From Aliidiomarina sp047920995 (GTDB lineage Bacteria; Pseudomonadota; Gammaproteobacteria; Enterobacterales; Alteromonadaceae): a stretch of DNA of 64,000 bases. Where the stretch lies: positions 52,167-116,166 of the forward strand of contig NZ_JBLRWZ010000003.1 in the NCBI RefSeq assembly GCF_047920995.1, given 5' to 3'. Under the pieces are notes generated by a model. That model was given only the letters and a program-made list of their open reading frames with translations, ran no database searches and was not told where the DNA came from. Made by a program: the position numbers and the translations under genes. Shown piece after piece: positions 33,991 through 43,375 of this stretch. The first letter of the stretch is position 1. Every line of letters begins with the position of its first letter.

Positions 33991-34701
33991 TTAAATAAAG
34001 GCTAATGCATCGCCAAACAATTGGCTTTTCGGTAAGCCCGCTTTGCTAAATGCATCGCGGGCAACGCCTACCATTTCAAAACGCCCAGCGATATACACAT
34101 CATAATCTGCCAGCACTAAACCACTATTTAACACCGCAGGGATCAGTGTACCCGCAACACCATTGCCAATAGCCGGCGTAGGCATGTTTTCGATTACCGG
34201 AATATAGGTAAAATGCGCGTGTTGCTCTGCTAGCTGACGCAGTTCTTGATGCATATAAAGATCGTTGGCGTTTCTAACGCCCCAATACAGCGTAAGTGAA
34301 CGCTTACAGCTGCTCGCTAAATGCGCTTTCAGTATGCTCCAAGTATAAGAAAAACCGGTACCGCCAGCTACCAACAACAACGGCCGTTCACTATCACTAC
34401 GATAGCCAGCATCTCCTGCTGGTATATGCAAAGTAAGCTCACCTTCGGCATGAATACGTTCAATAACTTGCCAGGCATACGGATTGTCTGGGCTAGCACC
34501 AATGTGCAATTGCACATGCGTACTGCCGCCCGCATGCGGGCTAGATGCTATCGAGAAAGGCCGCAAATCATCTGCAGCCATGGCCACCATTAAATATTGG
34601 CCAGCGATAAACTGAATGGGTTCTGGTAGTTCGATATCAACAAGATACACAAATTCGTTCACCGCCTCACAGCGGCGAACTTGGCTTTTTACAATTGGCA
34701 T
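33991..34701 (-). CDS. fre: NAD(P)H-flavin reductase
   Basis: Reduces free flavins with NAD(P)H. The 236-residue protein has the FAD-fold motif RPFSIASSPH and the nucleotide-binding GGTGFSYTWSIL, and ends FGDALAFI as in Fre/LuxG proteins. It starts three bases after ubiD, the same gene pair as in E. coli. The pairing makes sense because prenylated FMN, the UbiD cofactor, is built from reduced FMN; the functional link is inference. Cytoplasmic. Confidence 0.94.
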   Translation of the reverse strand: MPIVKSQVRRCEAVNEFVYLVDIELPEPIQFIAGQYLMVAMAADDLRPFSIASSPHAGGSTHVQLHIGASPDNPYAWQVIERIHAEGELTLHIPAGDAGYRSDSERPLLLVAGGTGFSYTWSILKAHLASSCKRSLTLYWGVRNANDLYMHQELRQLAEQHAHFTYIPVIENMPTPAIGNGVAGTLIPAVLNSGLVLADYDVYIAGRFEMVGVARDAFSKAGLPKSQLFGDALAFI

Positions 34702-34704
34702 AGG

Positions 34705-36177
34705 TTACGAATCCAGAATTCCTAGTTCATCCCACAGGGTATCGATACGCTCTTTCACAGCGCTATCCATTACGATGGGTGTGCCCCACTCGCGATTTGT
34801 TTCACCAGGCCACTTGTTGGTGGCATCTAGGCCCATTTTCGAGCCTAAACCTGATACTGGTGATGCAAAATCAAGATAATCGATCGGTGTATTTTCAATC
34901 ATTACTGTGTCTCGGGCGGGGTCCATACGAGTAGTAATCGCCCAAATCACATCTTTCCAATCTCGCGCATTTACATCGTCATCGCATACAATCACAAACT
35001 TTGTGTACATAAACTGGCGCAAGAAGCTCCATACACCAAGCATTACTCGCTTCGCGTGGCCTGGGTAAGATTTCTTCATCGTTACCACAGCCATACGGTA
35101 CGAGCAGCCTTCCGGTGGCAAATAAAAATCAACAATTTCCGGGAATTGCTTCTGCAAAATGGGCACAAACACTTCATTTAATGCCACACCCAAAATTGCT
35201 GGCTCATCTGGCGGCCGCCCAGTATAGGTGCTGTGATAAATCGGATTTTTACGGTGAGTAATATGCGTTACCGTAAATACAGGGAACTCATCTACTTCAT
35301 TGTAGTAACCGGTATGATCGCCGTATGGCCCTTCAGCTGCCATTTCACCCGGCTCAATATAACCTTCCAGCACAAACTCAGCATGAGCAGGCACTTGTAA
35401 ATCATTACTCACGCATTTTACCACTTCGGTTTTACTATCGCGCAGTAAACCAGCAAATGCATATTCAGAAAGCGTATCAGGTACCGGGGTAACCGCACCC
35501 AAAATAGTTGCCGGGTCGGCGCCTAGCGCTACCGCTACAGGAAAGCGTTCGCCTGGATTCTGTTGGCAAAATTCACGGAAATCTAAGGCACCACCGCGGT
35601 GGCTAAGCCAGCGCATAATTAATTTATTCTTGCCTATAAGCTGCTGCCGATAAATACCGAGATTCTGGCGCTTCTTATGCGGCCCTTTAGTTACCGTTAA
35701 GCCCCACGTTACCAATGGCGCTACATCGCCTGGCCAGCAATGTTGAATTGGAATCTGATTTAAATCTATCTCATCGCCACTCATTACTACTTCTTGGCAC
35801 GGCGCGTTCTTTAACTGTTTTGGCGCCATACTCAGCACTTTTTTCAGCAGCGGTAGCTTGCTCATAGCATCTTTAAAGCCAGCAGGTGGCTCTGGCTCCT
35901 TCAGATATGCAAGTAACTTACCCACTTCTCGCAAAGCAGCTACATCATTTTGGCCCATGCCCATAGCCACACGCTCTGGCGTGCCAAACAAGTTGGCCAA
36001 TACAGGAATACTATGGCCTTTGGGGTTTTCAAATAACAGCGCAGGCCCGCCCGCTTTCAAAGTGCGGTCGGCAATTTCGGTCATTTCCAAATAGGGGTCT
36101 ATTTCTTGAGTGATACGCTTTAATTCGCCGCGTTCTTCAAGTTGGGCAATAAAATCCCGTAAATCACGATATTTCAT
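34705..36177 (-). CDS. ubiD: 4-hydroxy-3-polyprenylbenzoate decarboxylase
   Basis: Prenyl-FMN-dependent decarboxylase of ubiquinone biosynthesis. With 490 residues it matches E. coli UbiD (497). Conserved blocks include MKYRDLRDFIAQLEERGELKRI, VVMSGDEIDLNQIPIQHCWPGD, NLGIYRQQ and AAEGPYGDHTGYYNEVD, and the C-terminal ATNKWPGET. ATG 36177 aligns with the family start; the frame also opens with TTG four codons earlier. It needs UbiX for its cofactor, not found in this window. Operon with fre. Confidence 0.96.
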   Translation of the reverse strand: MKYRDLRDFIAQLEERGELKRITQEIDPYLEMTEIADRTLKAGGPALLFENPKGHSIPVLANLFGTPERVAMGMGQNDVAALREVGKLLAYLKEPEPPAGFKDAMSKLPLLKKVLSMAPKQLKNAPCQEVVMSGDEIDLNQIPIQHCWPGDVAPLVTWGLTVTKGPHKKRQNLGIYRQQLIGKNKLIMRWLSHRGGALDFREFCQQNPGERFPVAVALGADPATILGAVTPVPDTLSEYAFAGLLRDSKTEVVKCVSNDLQVPAHAEFVLEGYIEPGEMAAEGPYGDHTGYYNEVDEFPVFTVTHITHRKNPIYHSTYTGRPPDEPAILGVALNEVFVPILQKQFPEIVDFYLPPEGCSYRMAVVTMKKSYPGHAKRVMLGVWSFLRQFMYTKFVIVCDDDVNARDWKDVIWAITTRMDPARDTVMIENTPIDYLDFASPVSGLGSKMGLDATNKWPGETNREWGTPIVMDSAVKERIDTLWDELGILDS

Positions 36178-36292
36178 GCGTACTGCCAATTCGGTTAAAA
36201 GTGAATGAAGTATATCAGTTTTGCTGCAGCCAATGTAGATGTAGGGTGCGCAGTTAAGAACGGTGCTAACTATGAAAGGGATCTCAATAATT

Positions 36293-36318
36293 AAAAAACC
36301 CGCCGCAGCGGGTTTTTT
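36293..36318 (-). terminator. Intrinsic terminator of rho
   Basis: Perfect stem AAAAAACCCGC (36293-36303) with GCGGGTTTTTT (36308-36318), loop of four bases. On the minus strand the stem is followed by TTTTTT, just past the rho stop codon. Confidence 0.93.
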
Positions 36319-36333
36319 GCTCGTTCCGAAATA

Positions 36334-37596
36334 CTACTTAGAACGCTTCATCGATTCAAAGAACTCATCGTTGGTTTTGGTCATCGATAATTTATCGATG
36401 AGGAATTCCATTGCTTCAATTTCACCCATTGGGTGCACAATTTTCCGCAAGATCCACATTTTTTGTAGTTCTTCTGGTGAAGTAAGTAACTCTTCACGAC
36501 GCGTACCTGAGCGGTTGTAATCGATAGCTGGGAATACACGCTTCTCAGCAATTTTCCGATTTAAGTGCAACTCCATGTTACCGGTGCCCTTAAATTCTTC
36601 ATAGATTACTTCGTCCATTTTCGAACCAGTGTCGATTAACGCAGTTGCAATAATGGTTAAAGAACCACCCTCTTCTACATTTCGTGCAGCACCAAAGAAA
36701 CGCTTTGGTTTATGCAGTGCGTTGGCATCTACACCACCAGTTAATACCTTGCCTGAGCTAGGAATTACAGTGTTATAAGCTCGCGCTAAACGAGTAATAG
36801 AATCCAGCAAAATCACTACGTCTTTCTTGTGTTCAACTAAGCGCTTCGCTTTCTCGATTACCATTTCCGCTACTTGCACGTGACGGCTCGCCGGCTCATC
36901 AAAGGTTGAAGCAATTACTTCACCTTTTACCAAACGATGCATATCTGTTACTTCTTCTGGGCGTTCATCGATTAGCAATACCATCAGCTCACAATCTGGG
37001 TGGTTCGCCGCAATTGATTGTGCAATGTTCTGTAATAATAGGGTTTTACCAGCCTTTGGCGGTGCAACAATCAAACCACGTTGCCCTTTACCAATTGGCG
37101 AGGCTAAATCTAAAATACGGGCGGTAATATCTTCGGTAGAACCATTACCACGCTCCATGCGCAAACGCTCATTTGCATGTAACGGAGTTAAGTTTTCGAA
37201 CAATATTTTATTGCGCGAGTTCTCTGGCTTATCGAAGTTTACTTCGCGGATTTTAAGTAGTGCAAAGTACCGCTCACCTTCTTTCGGTGGGCGAATTTTA
37301 CCGGCTACAGTATCACCCGTACGCAAGTTAAATCGGCGTATTTGGCTTGGCGATACATAAATATCATCTGGCCCAGCTAAATAAGACGAATCTGCCGAAC
37401 GTAAAAAGCCGAAGCCGTCCTGCAGAATTTCGAGTGCACCATCGCCAAAAATATCTTCGCCACTCTTCGAGTGCGCTTTTAAAATTGCAAAGATGATGTC
37501 TTGCTTGCGCAAGCGCGCCATATTATCCAAGCCCATTTCGGCGGCGAGGTTTACCAGTTCATTTACAGGCTTATTCTTTAATTCGGTTAGATTCAT
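36334..37596 (-). CDS. rho: Transcription termination factor Rho
   Basis: Hexameric RNA helicase that terminates transcription. The 420-residue protein (E. coli 419) has the N-terminal RNA-binding domain with GFGFLRS, the Walker A GLIVAPPKAGKT, Walker B VVILLDSITRLARAYN, and the R-loop segment. Its stop is followed by an intrinsic terminator. A 361-base leader separates it from trxA, as in enterobacteria where Rho controls its own leader. Essential housekeeping gene. Confidence 0.98.
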   Translation of the reverse strand: MNLTELKNKPVNELVNLAAEMGLDNMARLRKQDIIFAILKAHSKSGEDIFGDGALEILQDGFGFLRSADSSYLAGPDDIYVSPSQIRRFNLRTGDTVAGKIRPPKEGERYFALLKIREVNFDKPENSRNKILFENLTPLHANERLRMERGNGSTEDITARILDLASPIGKGQRGLIVAPPKAGKTLLLQNIAQSIAANHPDCELMVLLIDERPEEVTDMHRLVKGEVIASTFDEPASRHVQVAEMVIEKAKRLVEHKKDVVILLDSITRLARAYNTVIPSSGKVLTGGVDANALHKPKRFFGAARNVEEGGSLTIIATALIDTGSKMDEVIYEEFKGTGNMELHLNRKIAEKRVFPAIDYNRSGTRREELLTSPEELQKMWILRKIVHPMGEIEAMEFLIDKLSMTKTNDEFFESMKRSK

Positions 37597-37957
37597 AGTA
37601 GGTAGGTTTATCTAGGTTTTGGGATGTGGGCAACCAGCTCTAAGTAGGTTCGGATACACCGACCTTTTTACACGTGCCTTAGTACGCTGGTTATTCAGAC
37701 CATGCACTCAGAATCGTGCGTTAAAGGATACGCTCTCACGACTAGGTTGCGTTGGTTAATCTGCTCGTATTGATATTTCAAAATTCGGATTTCAAGTTTG
37801 TAACAGGTTTGTTTACAAACGGCAGCTAGATAGGAACTCAAACGCTGCGAAATAAATTTAACACTAAAACTAAAAATCGTCCAGTTTTTAAACGCCTCTG
37901 CGCGAATACTTATATATTTTCGCGCAAAAGCGTTCAGAACTGTTTGTTTACTCAGGC
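37597..37957 (-). other. Untranslated rho leader between trxA and rho
   Basis: 361 bases with no convincing gene. It is AT-rich near trxA, contains the hairpin at 37891-37934 and a short GTTTG/CAAAC hairpin around 37808-37821. By analogy with the E. coli rho leader it may hold the promoter and Rho-dependent autoregulatory site. No leader peptide like RhoL was recognised. Confidence 0.5.
37891..37934. repeat. Two-part inverted repeat after trxA
   Basis: AACGC (37891-37895) pairs with GCGTT (37930-37934), and GCGCGAA (37900-37906) with TTCGCGC (37919-37925). They are separated by a 4x4 internal loop, with a 12-base AT-rich apical loop. It lies 24 bases after the trxA stop. No T tract follows on the minus strand, so it is not a standard terminator. 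Confidence 0.65.
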
Positions 37958-38284
37958 TTAAACGTGTTCGTTTAAGAACTCAGCAAGTTGAGTTTTCGAC
38001 ATTGCACCAACTTTAGTGCCAACCACTTCACCATTCTTGAACAGTAGCAGGGTAGGAATACCACGGATACCGTATTTAGGAGGTGTTTCGTTGTTATGAT
38101 CTACATTCAGCTTGCCAACTTTCAACTTACCGGAGTATTCTGCTGCCACTTCATCTAAGATTGGCGCGATCATTTTACATGGTCCACACCATTCGGCCCA
38201 GAAGTCGACCAAAACTGGTTGATCAGCGTTTAGTACGTCTGCTTCAAAGCTGCCGTCGCTTAGCTGAACAATATTATCACTCAT
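37958..38284 (-). CDS. trxA: Thioredoxin 1
   Basis: Cytoplasmic dithiol reductant of 108 residues. The active site WCGPC has Cys33 and Cys36, and the cis-Pro loop is RGIPTLLLF. GGAG lies seven bases before the ATG. It is divergent from rhlB and upstream of rho, the conserved gammaproteobacterial order. Confidence 0.98.
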   Translation of the reverse strand: MSDNIVQLSDGSFEADVLNADQPVLVDFWAEWCGPCKMIAPILDEVAAEYSGKLKVGKLNVDHNNETPPKYGIRGIPTLLLFKNGEVVGTKVGAMSKTQLAEFLNEHV

Positions 38285-38382
38285 GTTGCATCTCCAATTG
38301 GTTGCATTCGTGGGTATCTTTTAACGCATTGCATTATATTCTGTTTTTTAATGCAAGTCTAAACCTGTTAAACTTGCGACTT

Positions 38383-39639
38383 ATGAGTAAAAAACATTTA
38401 ACTGAAACCAAGTTTGCCGAGCTCGGATTGCATCCTAAAGTGCTAGATGCCCTCAATCAAATCGGCTATGAGTACTGTACACCAATTCAAGCAATGAGCT
38501 TGCCTATTGCTGTACAGGGCAAAGATGTGGCCGGTCAAGCACAAACCGGCACCGGGAAAACTATCGCTTTTCTCGTCGCATTATTCAACCATTTAATGAT
38601 TCAACCGCAACGAGTACCCGGTGAAACACAGCCTCGCGCTCTCGTTATGGCACCTACGCGGGAACTTGCCGTTCAGATCGCTAACGATGCTGAAAAAATT
38701 GCCGCCAGCTGTGGCCTAAAAATGGCTGTAGTGTACGGTGGTGAAGGCTATGAATCGCAGCGAGCAGAATTACAAGAGGGTGTTGATGTACTCATCGGTA
38801 CCTGTGGCCGTTTAATTGATTACTTCAAGCAAGGCGCTTACAAACTTAATAATATCGATGTAGTAGTGCTTGATGAAGCCGATCGTATGTACGATCTTGG
38901 TTTTATCGATGATGTTCGTTACATGCTGCGGGCTATGCCTCCTGCTGAAGAGCGTTTGAATTTACTCTTCTCAGCAACGCTTTCGTTCCGCGTACGTGAG
39001 CTTGCTTACGAGCAAATGAACGATCCTACAAGCGTAGAGATCGAGCCAGAGCAAATGACCGGTGCACGCATTGAGGAAGAGTTATTTTATCCTTCCAAGC
39101 CAGAGAAAATTAAATTACTGCTTTCGCTCATGGAAGAAGATTGGCCCGATAAAGCTATTGTGTTTAGTAACACTAAGCATGGCTGCAGTTACGTATATCA
39201 CTGGTTATTAGCTGATAAACATCGAGTTGGCTTACTCACGGGTGATGTGCCTCAGCGTAAGCGGTTAAAAATCTTAGAAGATTTCACCTCAGGTAAACTC
39301 GATATTCTCGTTGCTACCGATGTGGCCGCACGTGGTTTGCATATTCCAGCGGTTAGTCATGTATTTAACTACGATTTACCAGACGATTGCGAAGATTACG
39401 TGCACCGTATTGGCAGAACTGGCCGGGCTGGCGCTAGCGGCAAAGCCATTAGTTTTGCATGTGAAGAATACGTGTATAACTTACCGGCAATCGAAGCTTA
39501 TATTCAGCACGAAATTCCGGTTACTAAGTATGATTCTGAGGCATTGTTAAGCGATTTAAAACGCCCACACATTCCGCAGAAACGCCGCCCACAGGGCGGT
39601 AACCGGCGCAGTTCTGGCCCACGCCAGCGCCGCAGCTAA
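38383..39639 (+). CDS. rhlB: ATP-dependent RNA helicase RhlB
   Basis: DEAD-box helicase of the RNA degradosome. Counted from ATG 38383 it has 418 residues (E. coli 421). Motifs: Q-motif region YCTPIQAMSLP, Walker A AQTGTGKT (53-60), PTRELAVQ, DEAD in VLDEADRMYDLGF, SAT in LFSATLS, and HRIGRTGRAG. The C-terminus is basic (RRPQGGNRRSSGPRQRRS), suited to RNA or RNase E binding. The frame extends upstream through the trxA promoter region, but family N-termini start at MSKKHL. The ribosome binding site is weak. Confidence 0.95.
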   Translation: MSKKHLTETKFAELGLHPKVLDALNQIGYEYCTPIQAMSLPIAVQGKDVAGQAQTGTGKTIAFLVALFNHLMIQPQRVPGETQPRALVMAPTRELAVQIANDAEKIAASCGLKMAVVYGGEGYESQRAELQEGVDVLIGTCGRLIDYFKQGAYKLNNIDVVVLDEADRMYDLGFIDDVRYMLRAMPPAEERLNLLFSATLSFRVRELAYEQMNDPTSVEIEPEQMTGARIEEELFYPSKPEKIKLLLSLMEEDWPDKAIVFSNTKHGCSYVYHWLLADKHRVGLLTGDVPQRKRLKILEDFTSGKLDILVATDVAARGLHIPAVSHVFNYDLPDDCEDYVHRIGRTGRAGASGKAISFACEEYVYNLPAIEAYIQHEIPVTKYDSEALLSDLKRPHIPQKRRPQGGNRRSSGPRQRRS

Positions 39640-39672
39640 CAACCGCGCTCGCGCAATGAAGGAACAGTGCTA

Positions 39673-40614
39673 ATGCGTTCAACCGATTACTACGCCGCTA
39701 TCGATTTAGGCTCTAATAGCTTTCATATGTTGGTAGTTCGCGTAGTAGCAGGTTCTATTGAAGTGGTATCAAAAACACGTCGTAAAGTGCGTTTGGCGAG
39801 TGGCTTAACCAACAATGGTGGCCTCTCAGCAAGCGCCCGTGTTCGTGCCCTCGATTGCTTAGCGATTTTTGCCGAACAAGTAAAAGGCATTCCCGCAGAG
39901 AATATTACCGCCGTGGGCACCGCTACACTGAGAAAAATCAATTCGAACGATCCTTTTCTGGCACAAATTCAGCAAACCTTAGGCCACCCCTTGCGGGTAA
40001 TTAGTGGTGAGGAAGAGGCTGCTACAATATTCCAAGGTATTGCACATACCACCGCCCATAATGGCCGGTTGCTAGCGATCGATATAGGCGGAGCCAGTAC
40101 CGAGCTAGCGTTAGGGCAAGATTTTCAGCCTCAGCTATTACGCAGTTTAGATTTTGGTTGTGTAACTTGGAATACTCGTTTTTTCCCAAACCAACTCATT
40201 AGCGAGCAAGGTTGTAGCGATGCAATTGCTGAGGTAACAAGTATTACTGCTGAACATGCGCCGCTTTATCGCGAGCATGGTTGGGATGTTGTTCTGGGTG
40301 CATCAGGAACCTTTAAGGCACTACAAGAAGTAGCCTTCGCTCGAAAAATGGCTGGGCTAATCACATTACCTTGGCTTGAAGAGTTGCTAGAAGAATCATT
40401 ACAGTTTACCAATATCACTGAATTGGATATCCGAGGATTACTAAGCAGCCGCCAACCAACCTTTATTTCCGGTTTATGTATACTGATCGGCCTTTTCCGA
40501 GCACTGCAGATTGATAGCCTTGAAGCCACCGAAGGAGCGCTTCGCGAAGGGCTTATTTTTGCATTGCTAGAGCAGCGGTTGCAAAAGCCCTTCACGGGTA
40601 TGTTTAAAAGCTAA
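39673..40614 (+). CDS. gppA: Ppx/GppA family phosphatase, short form
   Basis: A 313-residue actin-fold phosphatase that should hydrolyse polyphosphate or pppGpp. The N-terminal nucleotide-binding loop AAIDLGSNSFHMLV, GTATLRKINSND, the SGEEEA motif and DIGGASTELALG are intact. The ATG at 39673 has AAGGA nine bases upstream; a GTG two codons earlier is too close to it. E. coli GppA and Ppx have about 500 residues, with a C-terminal HD-like domain that is absent here. It follows rhlB by 33 bases, as gppA does in E. coli, hence the symbol; substrate preference cannot be told. Confidence 0.87.
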   Translation: MRSTDYYAAIDLGSNSFHMLVVRVVAGSIEVVSKTRRKVRLASGLTNNGGLSASARVRALDCLAIFAEQVKGIPAENITAVGTATLRKINSNDPFLAQIQQTLGHPLRVISGEEEAATIFQGIAHTTAHNGRLLAIDIGGASTELALGQDFQPQLLRSLDFGCVTWNTRFFPNQLISEQGCSDAIAEVTSITAEHAPLYREHGWDVVLGASGTFKALQEVAFARKMAGLITLPWLEELLEESLQFTNITELDIRGLLSSRQPTFISGLCILIGLFRALQIDSLEATEGALREGLIFALLEQRLQKPFTGMFKS

Positions 40615-40615
40615 T

Positions 40616-41614
40616 TTACTTAGCCAAATCCTGCGCTACGCGCTTAGCGAAATAGGTAAGAATGCCATCGGCGCCAGCGCGTTTGAAGGCTAACAGTGAT
40701 TCATGGATTACCTCTTCGCCAAGCCAACCATTTTCAATTGCCGCCATATGCATCGCATATTCACCGCTAACTTGGTAGGCAAACGTAGGTACTTTGAAGG
40801 TGTCTTTCACGCGGCGCACTACATCTAGGTATGGCATGCCCGGCTTCACCATCACCATATCGGCTCCCTCTTCAATATCAAGAGCTACCTCATGCAATGC
40901 CTCGTCTGAGTTGGCGGGGTCCATTTGGTAAGTTTTCTTATCAGCACCTTTTAAATTGCCAGCTGAACCTACCGCATCACGGAATGGGCCGTAGTAGTGA
41001 GAAGCATACTTAGCCGAGTACGCCATAATTTGTACATTCACATGGCCCGCCATTTCTAACGCTTCACGAATAGCACCAATGCGGCCATCCATCATATCGG
41101 AAGGTGCCACCACATCAGCGCCGGCCTCAGCGTGGGAAATCGCCTGTAATTTTAGTATTTCCGTGGTGATGTCATTGAGCACATAACCATCGTCATCAAT
41201 AATGCCGTCTTGGCCATGGCTAGTGAATGGATCAAGGGCAATATCCGTCATTACGCCTAGTTCTGGCACTGCCGCTTTAACTGCGCGCACCGCTTCTTGC
41301 GCCAAGCCATCTGGATTGTAGGCTTCCTCTGCCATCAGCGATTTCGCCTTAGCAGGAGTAACCGGAAACAGCGCGATCATTGGAATACCCAACGCATGCA
41401 CTGCTTTTGCTTCAGCAACCAGCAAATCTATCGAAAGCCTCTCGATACCCGGCATTGAAGCAATCGCTTCACGCTGGCCTTCGCCAGGTAATACGAACAT
41501 CGGATAAATTAAATCAGCTACAGAAAGCTGATGTTCAGCTACTAAGCGCCGGCTAAAATCGTGCTTACGCAAGCGGCGTAAACGCCGAATCGGGAAACCA
41601 CCGTAGGGGTACAT
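40616..41614 (-). CDS. hemB: Delta-aminolevulinic acid dehydratase (porphobilinogen synthase)
   Basis: Joins two 5-aminolevulinate molecules to porphobilinogen in haem synthesis. The 332-residue protein has the two Schiff-base lysines, Lys202 (AYSAKYAS) and Lys257 (MVKPGMPYLD). At 124-137 the metal-site segment reads DIALDPFTSHGQDG, where zinc enzymes have three cysteines; this is the Asp-type site of magnesium-dependent enzymes such as that of Pseudomonas aeruginosa. GGAG lies seven bases before ATG 41614, and the frame is open 23 codons further upstream without family similarity. Its stop lies next to that of gppA (convergent, 1-base gap). Confidence 0.96.
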   Translation of the reverse strand: MYPYGGFPIRRLRRLRKHDFSRRLVAEHQLSVADLIYPMFVLPGEGQREAIASMPGIERLSIDLLVAEAKAVHALGIPMIALFPVTPAKAKSLMAEEAYNPDGLAQEAVRAVKAAVPELGVMTDIALDPFTSHGQDGIIDDDGYVLNDITTEILKLQAISHAEAGADVVAPSDMMDGRIGAIREALEMAGHVNVQIMAYSAKYASHYYGPFRDAVGSAGNLKGADKKTYQMDPANSDEALHEVALDIEEGADMVMVKPGMPYLDVVRRVKDTFKVPTFAYQVSGEYAMHMAAIENGWLGEEVIHESLLAFKRAGADGILTYFAKRVAQDLAK

Positions 41615-41765
41615 ACCATATCTCCATGAACAACATGCTTGCGAAACAACACAAACAATAAAACCACAATCCGCGCTAGGCACGAAACAATAATTTCATT
41701 GCTATTGTAAACCGAGCTAGTTCCGAATACACGTAATGCATGTACAGTAATGGTGGTTTATTTGC

Positions 41766-42476
41766 TTAGCGCTTGCGCTGCACCGTGTCTGCCATGTTCT
41801 CACTCGACATATGGCGTACGTCTTTACCGTACACATTATAAATGATGTATTCGGCAATATTTTGACAACGATCCCCGATACGCTCCAAAGAGCGAGCCGA
41901 CCACACCACATCCATAATCTTCGGAATACTGCGCGGATCCTCCATCATATAGGTCATTAACTGCCGCATCATAGCCTCATACTGGCGATCGATATTGCCA
42001 TCTGCCTTGTGCACTTCAAACGCCGCCTCGCCATCCATACGCGCGAAGGCATCTAAGGCTTGGCGCAACATATGAATTACCAACTGCCCCAAGTTTTCTA
42101 AACTCACCAATAAATGTTTCTGATCGCTACTGAAACTCTCTTTTGCCACTCTGGCTAAGCGTTTTACTTCATCACCAATGCGTTCCAGATCGGCAATCGT
42201 TTTTAAAGTTGCCACAATCAAACGTAAATCACTGGCCGTTGGCTGGCGTTTGGCAATAATGCGTGTGCAAGCGCCATCAATATCCATCTCCAATGAATTG
42301 ATCTTCTTGTCGTTTGAAAGCACCGCATCGGCTAATTCGCCATCATTGCTCTCAATCGCCAGCAATGCATCGGTTAGCTGCTTCTCAACCATGCCACCCA
42401 TCGAAAGCACCGCGTTACGAACGCTTTTTAGTTCGTTGTCGAACTGTTCGGAAATGTGTTTGCCTTTATTTTCCAT
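41766..42476 (-). CDS. phoU: Phosphate regulon regulator PhoU
   Basis: Cytoplasmic helical-bundle protein of 236 residues that links the Pst transporter to PhoR and damps the Pho response. Both PhoU three-helix repeats are visible, each with an acidic E-x-x-x-D metal motif: SLEMDIDGACTRIIAKRQP and ADLERIGDEVKRLARV in the first, SLERIGDRCQNIAEYI in the second. It is the last gene of the pst operon, 18 bases after pstB. Confidence 0.97.
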   Translation of the reverse strand: MENKGKHISEQFDNELKSVRNAVLSMGGMVEKQLTDALLAIESNDGELADAVLSNDKKINSLEMDIDGACTRIIAKRQPTASDLRLIVATLKTIADLERIGDEVKRLARVAKESFSSDQKHLLVSLENLGQLVIHMLRQALDAFARMDGEAAFEVHKADGNIDRQYEAMMRQLMTYMMEDPRSIPKIMDVVWSARSLERIGDRCQNIAEYIIYNVYGKDVRHMSSENMADTVQRKR

Positions 42477-42494
42477 AACTCACCTCTATCGCGC

Positions 42495-43331
42495 TTAACC
42501 GTAGCGTCCGGTAATGTAATCTTCAGTTTGTTTTTTCGCCGGCGTGGTAAACAACGTATTGGTGTCGGCGTACTCTATCAATTCACCCATATACAAGAAG
42601 GCTGTTTGGTCTGAAACCCTTGCTGCCTGTTGCATATTGTGGGTAACGATCACAATGGTGTATTGCTCTTTGAGATCGTTAATTAACTCTTCAATTTTCA
42701 GCGTTGAAATCGGGTCCAAAGCGGATGCTGGTTCATCTAGCAGTAATACTTCAGGCTCAATGGCAATGGCACGCGCAATCACCAAACGCTGCTGCTGACC
42801 ACCAGACAAACCAAAGGCATTGTCGTTTAAGCGATCTTTCACTTCATCCCATAAGGCAGCGCCACGCAGCGATTGTTCAACTACTTCATCTAGGGTGCGG
42901 CGATCATTTACACCTTGCAAACGCAACCCATAAGCCACGTTTTCGTATATCGATTTCGGGAATGGGTTCGGCTTCTGGAACACCATACCGATTTGCCGGC
43001 GCAACTCGGCTACATCTACACCAGGCTTATAAATATTATCGCCATCCAACAAAATCTCACCGGTAATGGTGCAGCTATCCACCAAATCATTCATCCGATT
43101 AAAGCAGCGTAACAAGGTTGATTTACCGCAACCCGAAGGCCCGATAAAAGCGGTTACTCTCTTTTCAGGAATTACTAGATCAATCCCCTTCAACGCCTCG
43201 TCTTTGCCGTACGATAAGCGTAGATTTTTCACTTCCAATTTGCTCGGCAAGCTATTGATATCTACTTCACTCGGCGCCGACAAATGGGTTTTAATGGTTA
43301 GCTTTTCAGTTTGTTTTTCCATAGTATTCAC
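42495..43331 (-). CDS. pstB: Phosphate ABC transporter ATP-binding protein
   Basis: ATPase of the high-affinity phosphate importer, 278 residues. Walker A GPSGCGKST (64-72), Q-loop FQKPNPFP, signature LSGGQQQRL and Walker B VLLLDEPASALD are present. An N-terminal tail of about 30 residues precedes the ABC domain. The frame begins at GTG 43331 with GAGAG upstream; an ATG three codons later is also possible. Between pstA and phoU in the operon. Confidence 0.97.
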   Translation of the reverse strand: MNTMEKQTEKLTIKTHLSAPSEVDINSLPSKLEVKNLRLSYGKDEALKGIDLVIPEKRVTAFIGPSGCGKSTLLRCFNRMNDLVDSCTITGEILLDGDNIYKPGVDVAELRRQIGMVFQKPNPFPKSIYENVAYGLRLQGVNDRRTLDEVVEQSLRGAALWDEVKDRLNDNAFGLSGGQQQRLVIARAIAIEPEVLLLDEPASALDPISTLKIEELINDLKEQYTIVIVTHNMQQAARVSDQTAFLYMGELIEYADTNTLFTTPAKKQTEDYITGRYG

Positions 43332-43375
43332 TTTGCTCTCAAGTTGAATTCATTGCAGCGATTCGGCAACTCGGA

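Noticed and set aside
38083..38382. N-terminal extension of rhlB by 100 codons
   Set aside because: It runs through the trxA gene on the opposite strand and lacks family similarity; RhlB proteins start at MSKKHL.
41615..41683. N-terminal extension of hemB
   Set aside because: No similarity to HemB, and a good ribosome site precedes the internal ATG at 41614.
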